Both the position numbers and the translations under genes were made by a program. A stretch of DNA of 64,000 nt from Streptomyces antibioticus (lineage in GTDB: Bacteria > Actinomycetota > Actinomycetes > Streptomycetales > Streptomycetaceae): the NCBI RefSeq assembly GCF_001514065.1, contig NZ_KQ948426.1:124001-188000 (forward strand), in the 5' to 3' direction. Shown in pieces: positions 53,990 to 63,425 of this stretch. The notes beneath the pieces are model-generated. The model was not told the origin of the DNA. It searched no databases and was given only the letters and a program-made list of their open reading frames with translations. Every line of letters begins with the position of its first letter. Positions within the stretch are counted from its first letter, which is position 1.

Positions 53990-54967
53990 GTGAGCAGGCT
54001 CCAGGTCGTCAGCGGCAAGGGCGGAACCGGTAAGACCACGGTGGCCGCAGCCCTCGCGCTGGCCCTGGCCGACGAGGGGAAGCGCACGCTTCTCGTCGAG
54101 GTCGAGGGCCGGCAGGGCATCGCACAGCTCTTCGAGACGGAGGCATTGCCCTATGAGGAACGGAAGATCGCGGTAGCTCCCGGCGGCGGGGAGGTGTACG
54201 CCCTCGCCATCGACCCCGAACTGGCCCTTCTGGACTACCTCCAGATGTTCTACAAACTCGGCGGCGCGGGCCGCGCCCTGAAGAAGCTCGGCGCCATCGA
54301 CTTCGCCACCACCATCGCGCCCGGCCTCAGGGACGTGCTCCTGACCGGCAAGGCGTGCGAGGCGGTGCGCCGCAAGGAGAAGTCCGGGCGGTTCGCCTAC
54401 GACTACGTCGTGATGGACGCGCCGCCCACCGGGCGCATCACGCGCTTCCTGAACGTGAACGACGAGGTGGCGGGGCTCGCCAAGATAGGGCCCATACACA
54501 ATCAGGCGCAGGCCGTGATGCGGGTGCTGAAGTCGCCGGAGACGGCCGTGCACCTGGTGACGCTCCTGGAGGAGATGCCCGTCCAGGAGACCGCGGACGG
54601 CATCGCCGAGCTGCGGGCGGCGAAGCTGCCGGTGGGCCGGGTCATCGTGAACATGGTGCGCCCGGAGGTGTTGGACGCGGCCGAGCTGGAACTCGTACGC
54701 GGCACGGCTCGTTCTTCCTTCGCGCAGACGCTGTCCGCCGCGGGACTCGGCGGGGCGCGGCGCGGCGGGCATGCCGAGCGGCTGGTGGACCCGCTCCTGG
54801 CCCAGGCCGAGGAGTACGCCGAGCGGTACGCGCTGGAGCACGAACAGCGCGCGGTCCTCGGCGAACTGGGCCTCCCGCTGCACGAACTGCCGCTGCTCGC
54901 CGAGGGCATGGACCTGGCGGGCTTGTACCAACTGGCCAAGGAACTGCGGAAGCAGGGGATGTCATGA
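53990..54967 (+). CDS. ArsA-type P-loop ATPase, first of a pair
   Basis: 325 residues. Deviant Walker A VVSGKGGTGKTTVAAAL at the N-terminus, VVMDAPPTGRITRFL switch region. Start GTG 53990 (MSRLQVV) suits the family better than the upstream GTG 53972. It overlaps its sister gene by ATGA. Known relatives drive anion efflux or tail-anchored protein insertion; no arsB is nearby, so the role is unknown. Confidence 0.9.
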   Translation: MSRLQVVSGKGGTGKTTVAAALALALADEGKRTLLVEVEGRQGIAQLFETEALPYEERKIAVAPGGGEVYALAIDPELALLDYLQMFYKLGGAGRALKKLGAIDFATTIAPGLRDVLLTGKACEAVRRKEKSGRFAYDYVVMDAPPTGRITRFLNVNDEVAGLAKIGPIHNQAQAVMRVLKSPETAVHLVTLLEEMPVQETADGIAELRAAKLPVGRVIVNMVRPEVLDAAELELVRGTARSSFAQTLSAAGLGGARRGGHAERLVDPLLAQAEEYAERYALEHEQRAVLGELGLPLHELPLLAEGMDLAGLYQLAKELRKQGMS

Positions 54968-56271
54968 GCCCGGACGCCGAGCGGCAGCACCGCATCTCCC
55001 CCGCGCGCGTGCTCGATCTCGACCCCCTGCTCGACGACCCGGCGACCCGCATCGTGGTGTGCTGCGGCTCGGGCGGCGTCGGCAAGACCACGACCGCGGC
55101 GGCGCTCGGGCTGCGGGCCGCCGAGCGGGGCCGCAAGGTGGTCGTGCTGACCATCGACCCGGCCCGCCGGCTCGCCCAGTCCATGGGCATCGACTCCCTC
55201 GACAACACCCCGCGCCGGGTCAAGGGCGTCGAGGGCGCCGGCGAGCTGCACGCGATGATGCTCGACATGAAGCGCACCTTCGACGAGATCGTCGAGGCGC
55301 ACGCGGACCCCGCGCGGGCCTCCGCGATCCTGGGCAACCCCTTCTACCAGTCACTCTCGGCGGGCTTCGCGGGCACGCAGGAGTACATGGCGATGGAGAA
55401 GCTGGGGCAGCTGCGGGCGCGCGACGAGTGGGACCTGATCGTCGTCGACACCCCGCCGTCCCGGTCCGCGCTGGACTTCCTGGACGCGCCCAAGCGGCTG
55501 GGATCCTTCCTCGACGGGCGGCTGATCCGGCTGCTCACCGCCCCGGCCAAGCTGGGCGGCCGCGCGGGGATGAAGTTCCTCAACGTCGGGATGTCGATGA
55601 TGACCGGCACCCTCGGCAAGCTGCTGGGGGGCCAGCTGCTCAAGGACGTCCAGACGTTCATCTCCGCGATGGACACGACCTTCGGCGGCTTCCGTACGCG
55701 CGCGGACGCCACGTACAAGCTGCTCCAGGCGCCCGGGACCGCCTTCCTGGTGGTCGCCGCGCCCGAGCGGGACGCACTGCGCGAGGCCGCCTACTTCGTG
55801 GAGCGGCTCGCCGCCGAGGACATGCCGCTCGCGGGACTGGTGCTCAACCGGGTCCACGGCAGCGGGGCCGCCCGGCTGTCGGCCGAGCGGGCACTCGCCG
55901 CCGCGGAAGACCTCGACCACGCGAGCGATCGCCCCGCGGAAAATCTTGAAGAGGCCCGCATTGTCGATCAGGAGGACGGGAAAGCTGGAGTTCGTAACTC
56001 TCCCGACACAGACGGCAGTTCAGGCTCCCCCACCTCGGACCCGACCGTCCCACAACTCACCGCAGGCCTGCTGAGGCTGCATGCCGAGCGTATGCAGCTG
56101 CTCTCCCGCGAGCAGCGCACGCGCGACCGCTTCACCGCGCTCCACCCCGAGGTGGCGGTGGCAGAGGTGGCCGCGCTGCCCGGCGACGTCCATGACCTCG
56201 CGGGGCTGCGGGACATCGGGGCACGGCTCGCGGCCGGCCGGCCGGAGCTGCCCCAGACGGCGGAGGAATGA
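54964..56271 (+). CDS. ArsA-type P-loop ATPase, second of a pair
   Basis: 435 residues. CCGSGGVGKTTTAAALGL, VVLTIDPARRLAQSMGI and LIVVDTPPSRSALDFLDAPK. An insert of about 60 disordered residues (325-380) precedes the C-terminal helix. Pairing suggests an obligate heterodimer. Convergent with wblA. Confidence 0.9.
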   Translation: MSPDAERQHRISPARVLDLDPLLDDPATRIVVCCGSGGVGKTTTAAALGLRAAERGRKVVVLTIDPARRLAQSMGIDSLDNTPRRVKGVEGAGELHAMMLDMKRTFDEIVEAHADPARASAILGNPFYQSLSAGFAGTQEYMAMEKLGQLRARDEWDLIVVDTPPSRSALDFLDAPKRLGSFLDGRLIRLLTAPAKLGGRAGMKFLNVGMSMMTGTLGKLLGGQLLKDVQTFISAMDTTFGGFRTRADATYKLLQAPGTAFLVVAAPERDALREAAYFVERLAAEDMPLAGLVLNRVHGSGAARLSAERALAAAEDLDHASDRPAENLEEARIVDQEDGKAGVRNSPDTDGSSGSPTSDPTVPQLTAGLLRLHAERMQLLSREQRTRDRFTALHPEVAVAEVAALPGDVHDLAGLRDIGARLAAGRPELPQTAEE

Positions 56272-56307
56272 CCCCGAAGGGCCCCAGGAGGGATGCCCCC
56301 GAGGGGC

Positions 56308-56646
56308 TCAGCCCACCGCCGCGAAGTTCTCGTACACCTCGTCGTCGTCGAGGGGCAGGATGCCGACCCCTCGCTCGTACTCCACGCGCGCTGTCTCCAG
56401 CAGCCGGCGCCATGAAGTGACAGTTGGTCGCCTGCGCAGCAGTGCGCGGCGCTCCCGCTCCGTCATGCCTCCCCACACGCCGAACTCGACGCGGTTGTCG
56501 AGCGCATCGGCCAGGCACTCGGTCCGCACCGGGCATCCGGTGCACACCGCCTTGGCCCTGTTCTGCGCTGCTCCTTGAACGAACAGTTCATCCGGATCGG
56601 TAGTGCGGCAGGCCGCCTGCGCACTCCAGTCGGTTACCCAGCCCAT
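56308..56646 (-). CDS. wblA: WhiB-like regulator WblA
   Basis: 112 residues. Fe-S ligands Cys13, Cys35, Cys38 and Cys44 (C...CTGCPVRTEC), then the GVWGGMTERERRALLRR turn and basic DNA-binding region. WblA represses antibiotic production and promotes sporulation. I chose ATG 56646 because it matches the S. coelicolor protein length; the frame is open to 56703. Confidence 0.94.
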   Translation of the reverse strand: MGWVTDWSAQAACRTTDPDELFVQGAAQNRAKAVCTGCPVRTECLADALDNRVEFGVWGGMTERERRALLRRRPTVTSWRRLLETARVEYERGVGILPLDDDEVYENFAAVG

Positions 56647-57120
56647 ACCGGCGCCGTCCTCTCCCGAATCGAGGCTCCCCCACGGCGGCAGCGGCATATT
56701 CACCGCCGCCAGTTGAGGACGTTACGGAAGGTGGGCACAGCGCAACACCCCCTTCGGGCCCAATCTTGAATGGCCCGAACGGACTATGCGTAAGCGGCAG
56801 ATCACCCGGGGGAGTGAGCCCGCGACATGCGCGACCATCCCGGCAAAGCGGGACAGTTCTGTTGAGTCACAACGGGCACCAGGTGACACACAAGGCGGAT
56901 TCGGACACGCCCCCACCAGAAAGTCGGGGAACCTCCGGAACGATTCGGGGTCGCCGGACGTATTGATACGTGGCCGCACTGCTGTGACAGTTGAGAGCAG
57001 CTTAGGCCAAGGCCTGCGGGCGTGTCCGGCGAATGAGAAGGTAGGCGCTCTCTTTGCCATGCGCTCGAAACGGCCTGTGCACTTCGTCGAACGCTCATGA
57101 GTACGGATTAGGCTGCCCCC
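56647..57120. other. Long divergent region between wblA and the PBP gene
   Basis: 474 nt with no supported gene. wblA in Streptomyces has a long leader, which would fit. Both promoters must lie here; I found no exact BldD operator by eye. Confidence 0.5.
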
Positions 57121-59388
57121 ATGTCGAAGAAGCGCTCCGGTGGCGGTCTCTCCGCCACCCAGCAGGCCGCGAAGTTCCTCGGTGTCAGCGTGCTCTCGGG
57201 AGCGGTGCTGGCCGGCATCGCCCTGCCCGCCGTCGGCGCGCTCGGACTCGCGGCCAAGGGGTCGGTCGAGAGCTTCGACGAACTCCCGGCCAATCTGAAG
57301 ACGCCACCGCTGAGCCAGCGCACCACGATCCTCGACGCCAAGGGCGGCACCATCGCCACGGTCTACTCCCGTGACCGCACGGTGGTCGAGCTCAAGGACA
57401 TCTCGCCGTACATGCAGAAGGCGATCGTCGCGATCGAGGACTCGCGCTTCTACCAGCACGGCGCGGTGGACCTGAAGGGCGTGCTGCGCGCCCTCAACCA
57501 GAACGCCCAGAGCGGCGGGGTGGCCCAGGGCGCGTCCACCCTCACCCAGCAGTATGTGAAGAACGTCTTCGTGGAGGAGGCGGGCGACGACCCCACCAAG
57601 GTCGCCCAGGCCACCCAGCAGACCATCGGCCGCAAGATCCGCGAACTGAAGTACGCGATCCAGGTCGAGGAGGAGCTGGGCAAGAAGAAGATCCTCGAGA
57701 ACTACCTGAACATCACGTTCTTCGGCCAGCAGGCGTACGGCGTCGAGGCCGCCGCCCAGCGCTACTTCTCCACGTCCGCCAAGGACCTCACCCTCGCCCA
57801 GTCGGCGCTGCTCGCCGGCATCGTCCAGTCGCCGAGCCGGTACGACCCGGTCAACGACGAGGCGGAGGCCACCAAGCGCCGCAACGTGGTGCTCCAGCGC
57901 ATGGCCGAGGTCGGCGACATCTCGCGGGCCGAGGCCGCCAAGGCGCAGAAGGAGAAGCTGGGCCTGAAGGTCAGCAAGCCGCGCAACGGCTGCATCACCG
58001 CGGTCGACGGCGCCGGCTTCTACTGCGACTACGTCCGCAGCGTCTTCCTCACCGACCCGGTCTTCGGCAAGACCAAGGAGGAGCGCGCCAAGATCTGGAA
58101 CCAGGGCGGTCTGACGATCAAGACCACCCTCGATCCGCAGGCGCAGGACTCGGTCCAGGCCTCGCTCAAGGACCACGTCTACAAGTCGGACAAGGTCGCC
58201 GCCGCGGCCACCCTGGTCGAGCCCGGCACCGGCAAGATCGTGGCGATGGGCCAGTCGAAGCCGTACGGCACCAACGCCAAGCAGCACGAGACCGTGATCA
58301 ACTACTCGGTCAACTACGGCATGGGCGGCTCCAACTTCGGCTTCCCGACCGGTTCGACGTTCAAGCCGTTCGTCGCGGCGGCCGCGCTGGAGGAGGGCCG
58401 CCCGGCCGACCAGGAGTACTCGTCGCCGTACCAGATGGAGTACCCGAGCCCCGTCCAGACCTGCGACAGCAAGCCCTGGGTCAACACCAACGGCGAGAAG
58501 CTGGAGAACGAGTCGGAGTCGGAGAAGGGCCCCTACCGCCTGCGCAAGGCGATGGAGCTGTCGGTCAACACCTACTTCGTGCAGATGATCTCCGACATCG
58601 GCCTGTGCCCGGTGGTCAACATGACCAACAAGCTCCAGGTCGTGCAGGGCAACGGCGACAAGCTCCCCGAGGTCCCGGCCATCGCCCTGGGTTCCAAGGG
58701 CATCTCCCCGCTGACGATGGCGAGCGCGTACGCCGCCTTCGCCTCCCGCGGCATGTACTGCACGCCGGTCGCCATCGAGTCGATCACCCAGAAGGTCGGC
58801 CAGAAGAAGAAGTCGCTCGAGGTCCCCAAGTCGACCTGCTCGCGCGCGATGTCCGAGAACACCGCGGACACCATCAACCAGCTCCTCAAGGGCGTGGTCG
58901 ACTCCGGCACCGGCAGGACGGCGGGCCTCACCGACCGCCAGAACGCCGGTAAGACGGGTACGACGGACTCCCGCAAGAACGCCTGGTTCGTCGGCTACAC
59001 GCCGAACCTCTCGGGCGCGGTCTGGGTCGGCAGCGCCACCCAGAAGGTCGAGATGAAGAACATCTACATCGGCGGCCAGTACAACGACCTCGTCTACGGC
59101 GGCAAGGTCCCGGGCCCGATCTGGAAGGACGCCATGACCGGCGCCCTCGCGGGCAAGGACGCCCCCGGGTTCAACTACGTCGAGATCCCGGAGCACAACA
59201 CCCCGGACCCCGGTAAGGGCGACGGAAACGGCAATGGGAACGGCGACGGGGACAACGGAGACGGCAACGGGAACGGCAACGGGAACAACGGCGGCACCGG
59301 CGACGGCGGCACCTTCCCGAACCCGACGATCTCGATCCCGGAGAACCTGTTCCAGGGGAACAACGGGAACGGGGGGCGGCGCGGGTAG
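57121..59388 (+). CDS. Class A penicillin-binding protein (GT51 + transpeptidase)
   Basis: 755 residues. Membrane helix about 18-45, glycosyltransferase motifs EDSRFYQHGAVD, GASTLTQQYVKN and RKIRELKYAIQVE, transpeptidase STFK (about 411), SVN (about 481) and KTGTT (about 611). The last 70 residues are an extracellular Gly/Asn/Asp repeat tail. It polymerises and cross-links peptidoglycan. Confidence 0.95.
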   Translation: MSKKRSGGGLSATQQAAKFLGVSVLSGAVLAGIALPAVGALGLAAKGSVESFDELPANLKTPPLSQRTTILDAKGGTIATVYSRDRTVVELKDISPYMQKAIVAIEDSRFYQHGAVDLKGVLRALNQNAQSGGVAQGASTLTQQYVKNVFVEEAGDDPTKVAQATQQTIGRKIRELKYAIQVEEELGKKKILENYLNITFFGQQAYGVEAAAQRYFSTSAKDLTLAQSALLAGIVQSPSRYDPVNDEAEATKRRNVVLQRMAEVGDISRAEAAKAQKEKLGLKVSKPRNGCITAVDGAGFYCDYVRSVFLTDPVFGKTKEERAKIWNQGGLTIKTTLDPQAQDSVQASLKDHVYKSDKVAAAATLVEPGTGKIVAMGQSKPYGTNAKQHETVINYSVNYGMGGSNFGFPTGSTFKPFVAAAALEEGRPADQEYSSPYQMEYPSPVQTCDSKPWVNTNGEKLENESESEKGPYRLRKAMELSVNTYFVQMISDIGLCPVVNMTNKLQVVQGNGDKLPEVPAIALGSKGISPLTMASAYAAFASRGMYCTPVAIESITQKVGQKKKSLEVPKSTCSRAMSENTADTINQLLKGVVDSGTGRTAGLTDRQNAGKTGTTDSRKNAWFVGYTPNLSGAVWVGSATQKVEMKNIYIGGQYNDLVYGGKVPGPIWKDAMTGALAGKDAPGFNYVEIPEHNTPDPGKGDGNGNGNGDGDNGDGNGNGNGNNGGTGDGGTFPNPTISIPENLFQGNNGNGGRRG

Positions 59389-59440
59389 CCGCTGACGGGC
59401 GGGCAGCCGTCGGCTGACCGCCGCTTCACTTCAAGACGAC

Positions 59441-59508
59441 GGCCCCTTCACCGTCGTACGGAGGTGTCTGTCCTCTCTGGACCTTCTCTGTACGACGGTG
59501 AAGGGGCC
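59441..59508. terminator. Large perfect hairpin between convergent genes
   Basis: GGCCCCTTCACCGTCGTAC (59441-59459) is fully complementary to 59490-59508 across a 30-nt loop. It lies between the PBP gene and yqeY and would terminate both; the loop is unusually long. Confidence 0.7.
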
Positions 59509-59542
59509 GAACGCTTTCTGGAGCCGCGTGTGGGACCCCCGG

Positions 59543-60010
59543 TCAGCCGGCCAGCAGCTTCTTCACCGTGGCGGCGACGCGGCCGCCCTCCGCGAGGCCC
59601 GCGACCTTCGGGTTCACGATCTTCATGACGGCACCCATGGCCCGCGGCCCCTCGGCGCCGGCGGCCTTGGCCTCCTCGACGGCCTGGGTGACGATGTCGT
59701 TCAGCTCCTCGTCGGACAGCTGCTTGGGCAGGTACTCGGCGAGGACCTCGCCCTCCGCCTTCTCCCGCTCGGCGCTATCGGCGCGACCACCCTGCGCGAA
59801 GGCGTCCGCGGCCTCGCGGCGCTTCTTCGCCTCCTTGGCGATCACCTTGAGGACCTCGTCGTCGGAGAGCTCGCGCTTCTCCTTGCCCGCGACCTCCTCC
59901 TTGGTGATCGCGGCGAGCGTCAGCCGGAGCGTCGAGGAGCGGAGCTCGTTGCGCTCCTTGATCGCGGCGTTGAGGTCTTCCTGCAGCTTCGACTTGAGCG
60001 TGGTGGTCAT
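59543..60010 (-). CDS. GatB/YqeY-domain protein
   Basis: 155 residues: MTTTLKSKLQEDLNAAIKER, LRLTLAAITKEEVAGK, LPKQLSDEELNDIV, GAVMKIVNPKVAG. Matches the whole YqeY family. Possibly related to tRNA amidation; function unproven. A longer frame to 60112 is the wrong start. Confidence 0.9.
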   Translation of the reverse strand: MTTTLKSKLQEDLNAAIKERNELRSSTLRLTLAAITKEEVAGKEKRELSDDEVLKVIAKEAKKRREAADAFAQGGRADSAEREKAEGEVLAEYLPKQLSDEELNDIVTQAVEEAKAAGAEGPRAMGAVMKIVNPKVAGLAEGGRVAATVKKLLAG

Positions 60011-60110
60011 GGGTCCGATTCTCGCAGGTGTACGACGCGGGACGCCCGCGCATTTACGGGACCCCGGACGACTGGTCAAGGGGACGCCTACGGTCTGACA
60101 CGATGGAGGC

Positions 60111-61037
60111 ATGCGCGCGCGATACGGAGTTCCCTTGGGAATGGCGGCGGTTGGCGCCGCCGGCTTGCTCTACTCGGCGGGATTCGAGGCCCGTTCCTTC
60201 CGCCTGCGACGGGTGACGGTCCCCGTCCTCCCCGCCGGCATGCGGCCCCTGCGCGTGCTCCAGGTCTCCGACATCCACATGGTCGGCGGCCAGCGCAAGA
60301 AGCAGCGCTGGCTGCGATCGCTGGCGGGGCTGCGCCCGGACTTCGTGATCAACACGGGCGACAACCTGTCGGACCCGGAGGGCGTGCCGGAGGTCCTGGA
60401 CGCGCTGGGCCCGCTGATGGAGTTCCCGGGGGCGTACGTCTTCGGCTCCAACGACTACTACGGCCCGCGCCCCCGCAACCCCGCCCGCTACCTCCTGGAG
60501 AAGGCCAGCGGCCGGCACGGCCTGAACGGCAACCCGCCCGCGGTCGGCGTGGTCCACAACCCGTGGGAGGACCTGCGGGACGGCTTCGACGCGGCGGGCT
60601 GGCTCAACCTGACGAACACCCGCGGCACGCTGAAGGTCGAGGGCATGTCGCTGGAGCTGACGGGACTGGACGACCCGCACATCAAGAGGGACCGGTACGC
60701 GGAGGTGGCGGGCGGCCCGTCGTCCGCGGTGGACTTCTCGATGGGCGTGGTGCACGCGCCGTATCTGCGCGTCCTTGACGCGTACGCGGCCGACGCGTAC
60801 CCGCTGATCCTGGCGGGCCACACGCACGGCGGCCAGCTGTGCATTCCGTTCTACGGCGCCCTGGTCACCAACTGCGACCTCGACACGGACCGGGTGAAGG
60901 GCCTGTCGACGCACACGGCGGAGGGCAGGACGTCGTACCTCCACGTCTCGGCGGGCTGCGGGACGAACCGGTATACGCCGGTACGGTTCGCTTGTCCGCC
61001 GGAGGCTACGTTGTTGACGTTGGTGGGGCGGGAGTAG
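60111..61037 (+). CDS. Membrane-anchored metallophosphoesterase
   Basis: 308 residues. N-terminal hydrophobic anchor (PLGMAAVGAAGLLYSAG), then metal ligands in VSDIHMVG, NTGDNLSD, GSNDYYG and LAGHTHGGQLCIP. Calcineurin-like; substrate unknown. Confidence 0.92.
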   Translation: MRARYGVPLGMAAVGAAGLLYSAGFEARSFRLRRVTVPVLPAGMRPLRVLQVSDIHMVGGQRKKQRWLRSLAGLRPDFVINTGDNLSDPEGVPEVLDALGPLMEFPGAYVFGSNDYYGPRPRNPARYLLEKASGRHGLNGNPPAVGVVHNPWEDLRDGFDAAGWLNLTNTRGTLKVEGMSLELTGLDDPHIKRDRYAEVAGGPSSAVDFSMGVVHAPYLRVLDAYAADAYPLILAGHTHGGQLCIPFYGALVTNCDLDTDRVKGLSTHTAEGRTSYLHVSAGCGTNRYTPVRFACPPEATLLTLVGRE

Positions 61038-61144
61038 GGCTGAGGCCGGCCGATGGGGCTGGGGTAGGGCTGACGCCGGTTGGTGGGGCGAGGGTCTGCC
61101 GCTGGCGGAGCGAGGGTGAGCGGGGCTGGCCCTGAGCAGGGCGG

Positions 61145-61217
61145 CTCCTGACCAGGTCTGCCCCTCACCAGGTCTGCTCCTCACCGGGTCTGCTCCTGAC
61201 CAGGTCTGCTCTTGACC
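61145..61217. repeat. 16-bp tandem repeat
   Basis: Four and a half copies of CTCCTGACCAGGTCTG with one- or two-base variants, starting at 61145, 61161, 61177, 61193 and 61209. No spacers, so not CRISPR. Confidence 0.85.
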
Positions 61218-61291
61218 GCGGCCGGCTGGGTGGTTAACCCGCACGGCCCGCCCGTATCGCCCCTTTTGTCAGCCCTGCTTAGCGTGAGGGC

Positions 61292-62086
61292 ATGACCGCC
61301 CCGATACCCAGGGACATCCCGGACCTCCCCGCGGTCCCCGGTGTACCCGCGCTGCTGCCCTCCCCCGTCCCCGCCACGGCGGTGGTGGCCCCCGTACGCC
61401 GCCCGTTGGCCGCCACGTACCGCCTGCTGGTCGCTCTCGCGGCCGCCGCGGCGGTGACGATCGACCTGCTCCTGGGCAGCCCTACGCGCGTCCTGAGCTA
61501 CTTCACTATCCAGAGTGCCGTCCTGCTGGCGCTGGTCTCCGCGGTGTCGGCCCGGAGGGCCTGGACCGCACGCCGCCCGGTGCCGGCCGCGCTGACCGGT
61601 GCGACACTCCTCTACGTCCTGCTCTCGGGCCTGGTGTACCACCTGCTCCTGGCGGACACGACGACGCCGTTCTCGATGACGGACGCGGCCGAACCGGCGG
61701 GCTGGGCGAAGATCACGAACCTCGCCCTGCACACGGCCCTGCCGATCGCGGCGACGCTGGACTGGCTGCTGCTGACGGCCCCGGGTCGGCTACGCCTGCG
61801 GAGTGCGGCGACGTGGCTCCTGTTCCCGCTGGCCTACCTGGCCTTCTCCTTCATCCGGGGTGAGCTGCTCGTCCCCGGCACGCCGGCCCGCTACCTCTAC
61901 TCGTTCCTGGACGTCGACCTGCACGGTTACAAGACCGTCCTGGGCAACGCCCTCCTCCTGGGCCTCTCCTTCTACGCCCTCGCCGTCCTCCTCGTGGCCC
62001 TCGACCACATCCGCCCGAACCCCCTCCGCCACCGCGCCCACCACCGCGCGAAAACCGGATTTCGTCTCCAGCCACCAGTGGGCTAA
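61292..62086 (+). CDS. Pr6Pr-family integral membrane protein
   Basis: 264 residues with six predicted helices; [36 protein letters not shown] and YLYSFLDVD are the Pr6Pr signatures. Function unknown. Confidence 0.85.
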   Translation: MTAPIPRDIPDLPAVPGVPALLPSPVPATAVVAPVRRPLAATYRLLVALAAAAAVTIDLLLGSPTRVLSYFTIQSAVLLALVSAVSARRAWTARRPVPAALTGATLLYVLLSGLVYHLLLADTTTPFSMTDAAEPAGWAKITNLALHTALPIAATLDWLLLTAPGRLRLRSAATWLLFPLAYLAFSFIRGELLVPGTPARYLYSFLDVDLHGYKTVLGNALLLGLSFYALAVLLVALDHIRPNPLRHRAHHRAKTGFRLQPPVG

Positions 62087-62128
62087 AGTAAACGACGTCG
62101 CCGCGACAAGCAGGAACAGCAGCGACAT

Positions 62129-62202
62129 CGGGGTGTAGCGCAGCTTGGCAGCGCGCTTCGTTCGGGACGAAGAGGTCGTGGGTTCAAATCCCGCCACCCC
62201 GA
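62129..62202 (+). tRNA. tRNA-Pro (anticodon CGG)
   Basis: 74 nt. Acceptor CGGGGTG/CACCCCG, D stem GCGC/GCGC, anticodon stem CTTCG/CGAAG with loop TTCGGGA (CGG reads CCG), T arm GTGGG-TTCAAAT-CCCGC. CCA is not encoded. Confidence 0.97.
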
Positions 62203-62214
62203 CAGCCAAAACAG

Positions 62215-62254
62215 CAGGTGAGGCACCTACCGGGTTCGGTGGGTGCCTCACCTG
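62215..62254 (+). terminator. tRNA-Pro terminator
   Basis: CAGGTGAGGCACC/GGTGCCTCACCTG, perfect 13-bp stem followed by TTTCTG, 12 nt past the tRNA. Confidence 0.9.
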
Positions 62255-62337
62255 TTTCTGCGTGTGCGGGGCGGGCTGCTCGAAGTCGGGAGAAACTCCG
62301 GCGCGGCCGGCGGGGTCGGATCGTTAGGGTCGGCGGC

Positions 62338-62799
62338 GTGAGCGAAGACGATCTTCTTATGGCGAACCATCGAGTCCACGTCGTACCCGTTGTCCTGGCT
62401 CTGGCCAATCCGCCGTGGCAGCGGGACGTATGGCTCGACCCCTCGGTCTTCGAGAACCTCGACCATGTCTTCCACACGCTTTTCGACGACTTCTGCGATG
62501 CGGACGAGCCTGAGCGATACCTCGGCATCAGTCTGAGGACGGCGGAGGAGGTTGCTCTCATGCGTAAGTTGGGTGTCGCGCTCAACGCCGCCGGAGAAGA
62601 GGCCCCTGGCGGCACGGACGCGGAGTATCTCCGGGCGTCCTCCTGGACGGACGTGGTCGCCGTCGCAGGGCGCGTTGCTCAGGTCATGGTCGCCAACGAT
62701 CTCGGGGAACTCGTCGCTCTGCACTACCGCGAGACAGCCACTGGTTCCGAGGACGAATCCGGATCGGGCCGCCGTAGCCTTGGGCCCGCAGGGATCTAA
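62338..62799 (+). CDS. SCO4402-family hypothetical protein
   Basis: 153 residues. VVLALANPPWQRDVWLDPS then LDHVFHTLFDDF and AEEVALMRKLGVALN recall the SCO4402 family of unknown function, often in actinobacterial immunity or toxin neighbourhoods. GTG 62338 or ATG 62359 could start it. Confidence 0.65.
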   Translation: MSEDDLLMANHRVHVVPVVLALANPPWQRDVWLDPSVFENLDHVFHTLFDDFCDADEPERYLGISLRTAEEVALMRKLGVALNAAGEEAPGGTDAEYLRASSWTDVVAVAGRVAQVMVANDLGELVALHYRETATGSEDESGSGRRSLGPAGI

Positions 62800-62828
62800 T
62801 TGATGAGCTCGCTAAGGACGTCCATCCA

Positions 62829-63137
62829 ATGATCATCTTCGGCACCAAGGGATACCTCTACCAGCTCGCGATACTCACGCTGGTCTGCAGCGGCTGTGGC
62901 AATCCCGCCGCGCACACCCTTCGGAAGCGCGTCACGAAGTTCACGCTGTTCTTTGTGCCGCTGTTCCCGATCTCGACCAAGTACGCGACGCAGTGCACCT
63001 TCTGCGGCACAGAGGTGAAGATCGGCAAGGAGCAGGCCGAGCAGCTCCAGGCACAGGGGGCCGGCGCTCCCGCCCCGTACGGGCAGGGGCAGGGGCAGGG
63101 GTACGGTCAGCAGCCTCAGCAGCCGTACCAGTCCTGA
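62829..63137 (+). CDS. Zinc-ribbon domain protein
   Basis: 102 residues: hydrophobic start, CSGCG and CTFCG form a four-Cys ribbon, then a Gly/Gln-rich tail. Typical of a small family of unknown function. Confidence 0.82.
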   Translation: MIIFGTKGYLYQLAILTLVCSGCGNPAAHTLRKRVTKFTLFFVPLFPISTKYATQCTFCGTEVKIGKEQAEQLQAQGAGAPAPYGQGQGQGYGQQPQQPYQS

Positions 63138-63425
63138 GCCAGTCCTCACGCCGGTCCCCAGCAAATGTCATCCACGCTGTGCAGGACAGTGCGGCGGCCG
63201 GGTATCCCCCCGAGCATCAAGTCGCCGCCAGTCAAGGGACGTTGTTGCACCTGATCGCCACCGTCCGAGGGGCGCGTTCCATTCGACGTGCGAGTCGTCG
63301 CTGTCGGGGGCGGGGTCGGGGGCGGTGATGGCACCGGCCCGGACGTCGTTGTCTCCGACGATGACACCGTCGGGCCAGCGAGGGTGCCGGCCTCCGGGGC
63401 CGCCCTCGTCATCAGTTGAAACCCG
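63138..63425. other. No supported gene
   Basis: 288 nt. Short frames on the minus strand (SDDSHVEWN...) read like a degenerate gene fragment but have no start signal. Confidence 0.4.

Noticed and set aside
53990..56271. Arsenite efflux operon
   Set aside because: ArsA-like ATPases only; no arsB, arsR or arsC, and the pair is part of the conserved backbone.
56722..59196. 824-codon open frame on the minus strand
   Set aside because: Antisense of the PBP gene; Leu/Val/Asp-rich shadow without domains.
61145..61217. Possible CRISPR array
   Set aside because: Repeat units are contiguous and 16 bp with no spacers; no cas genes anywhere in the window.
62129..62202. tRNA-Pro as an integration site
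   Set aside because: No integrase next to it and no duplicated 3' end seen; the island uses the DUF4244 gene.
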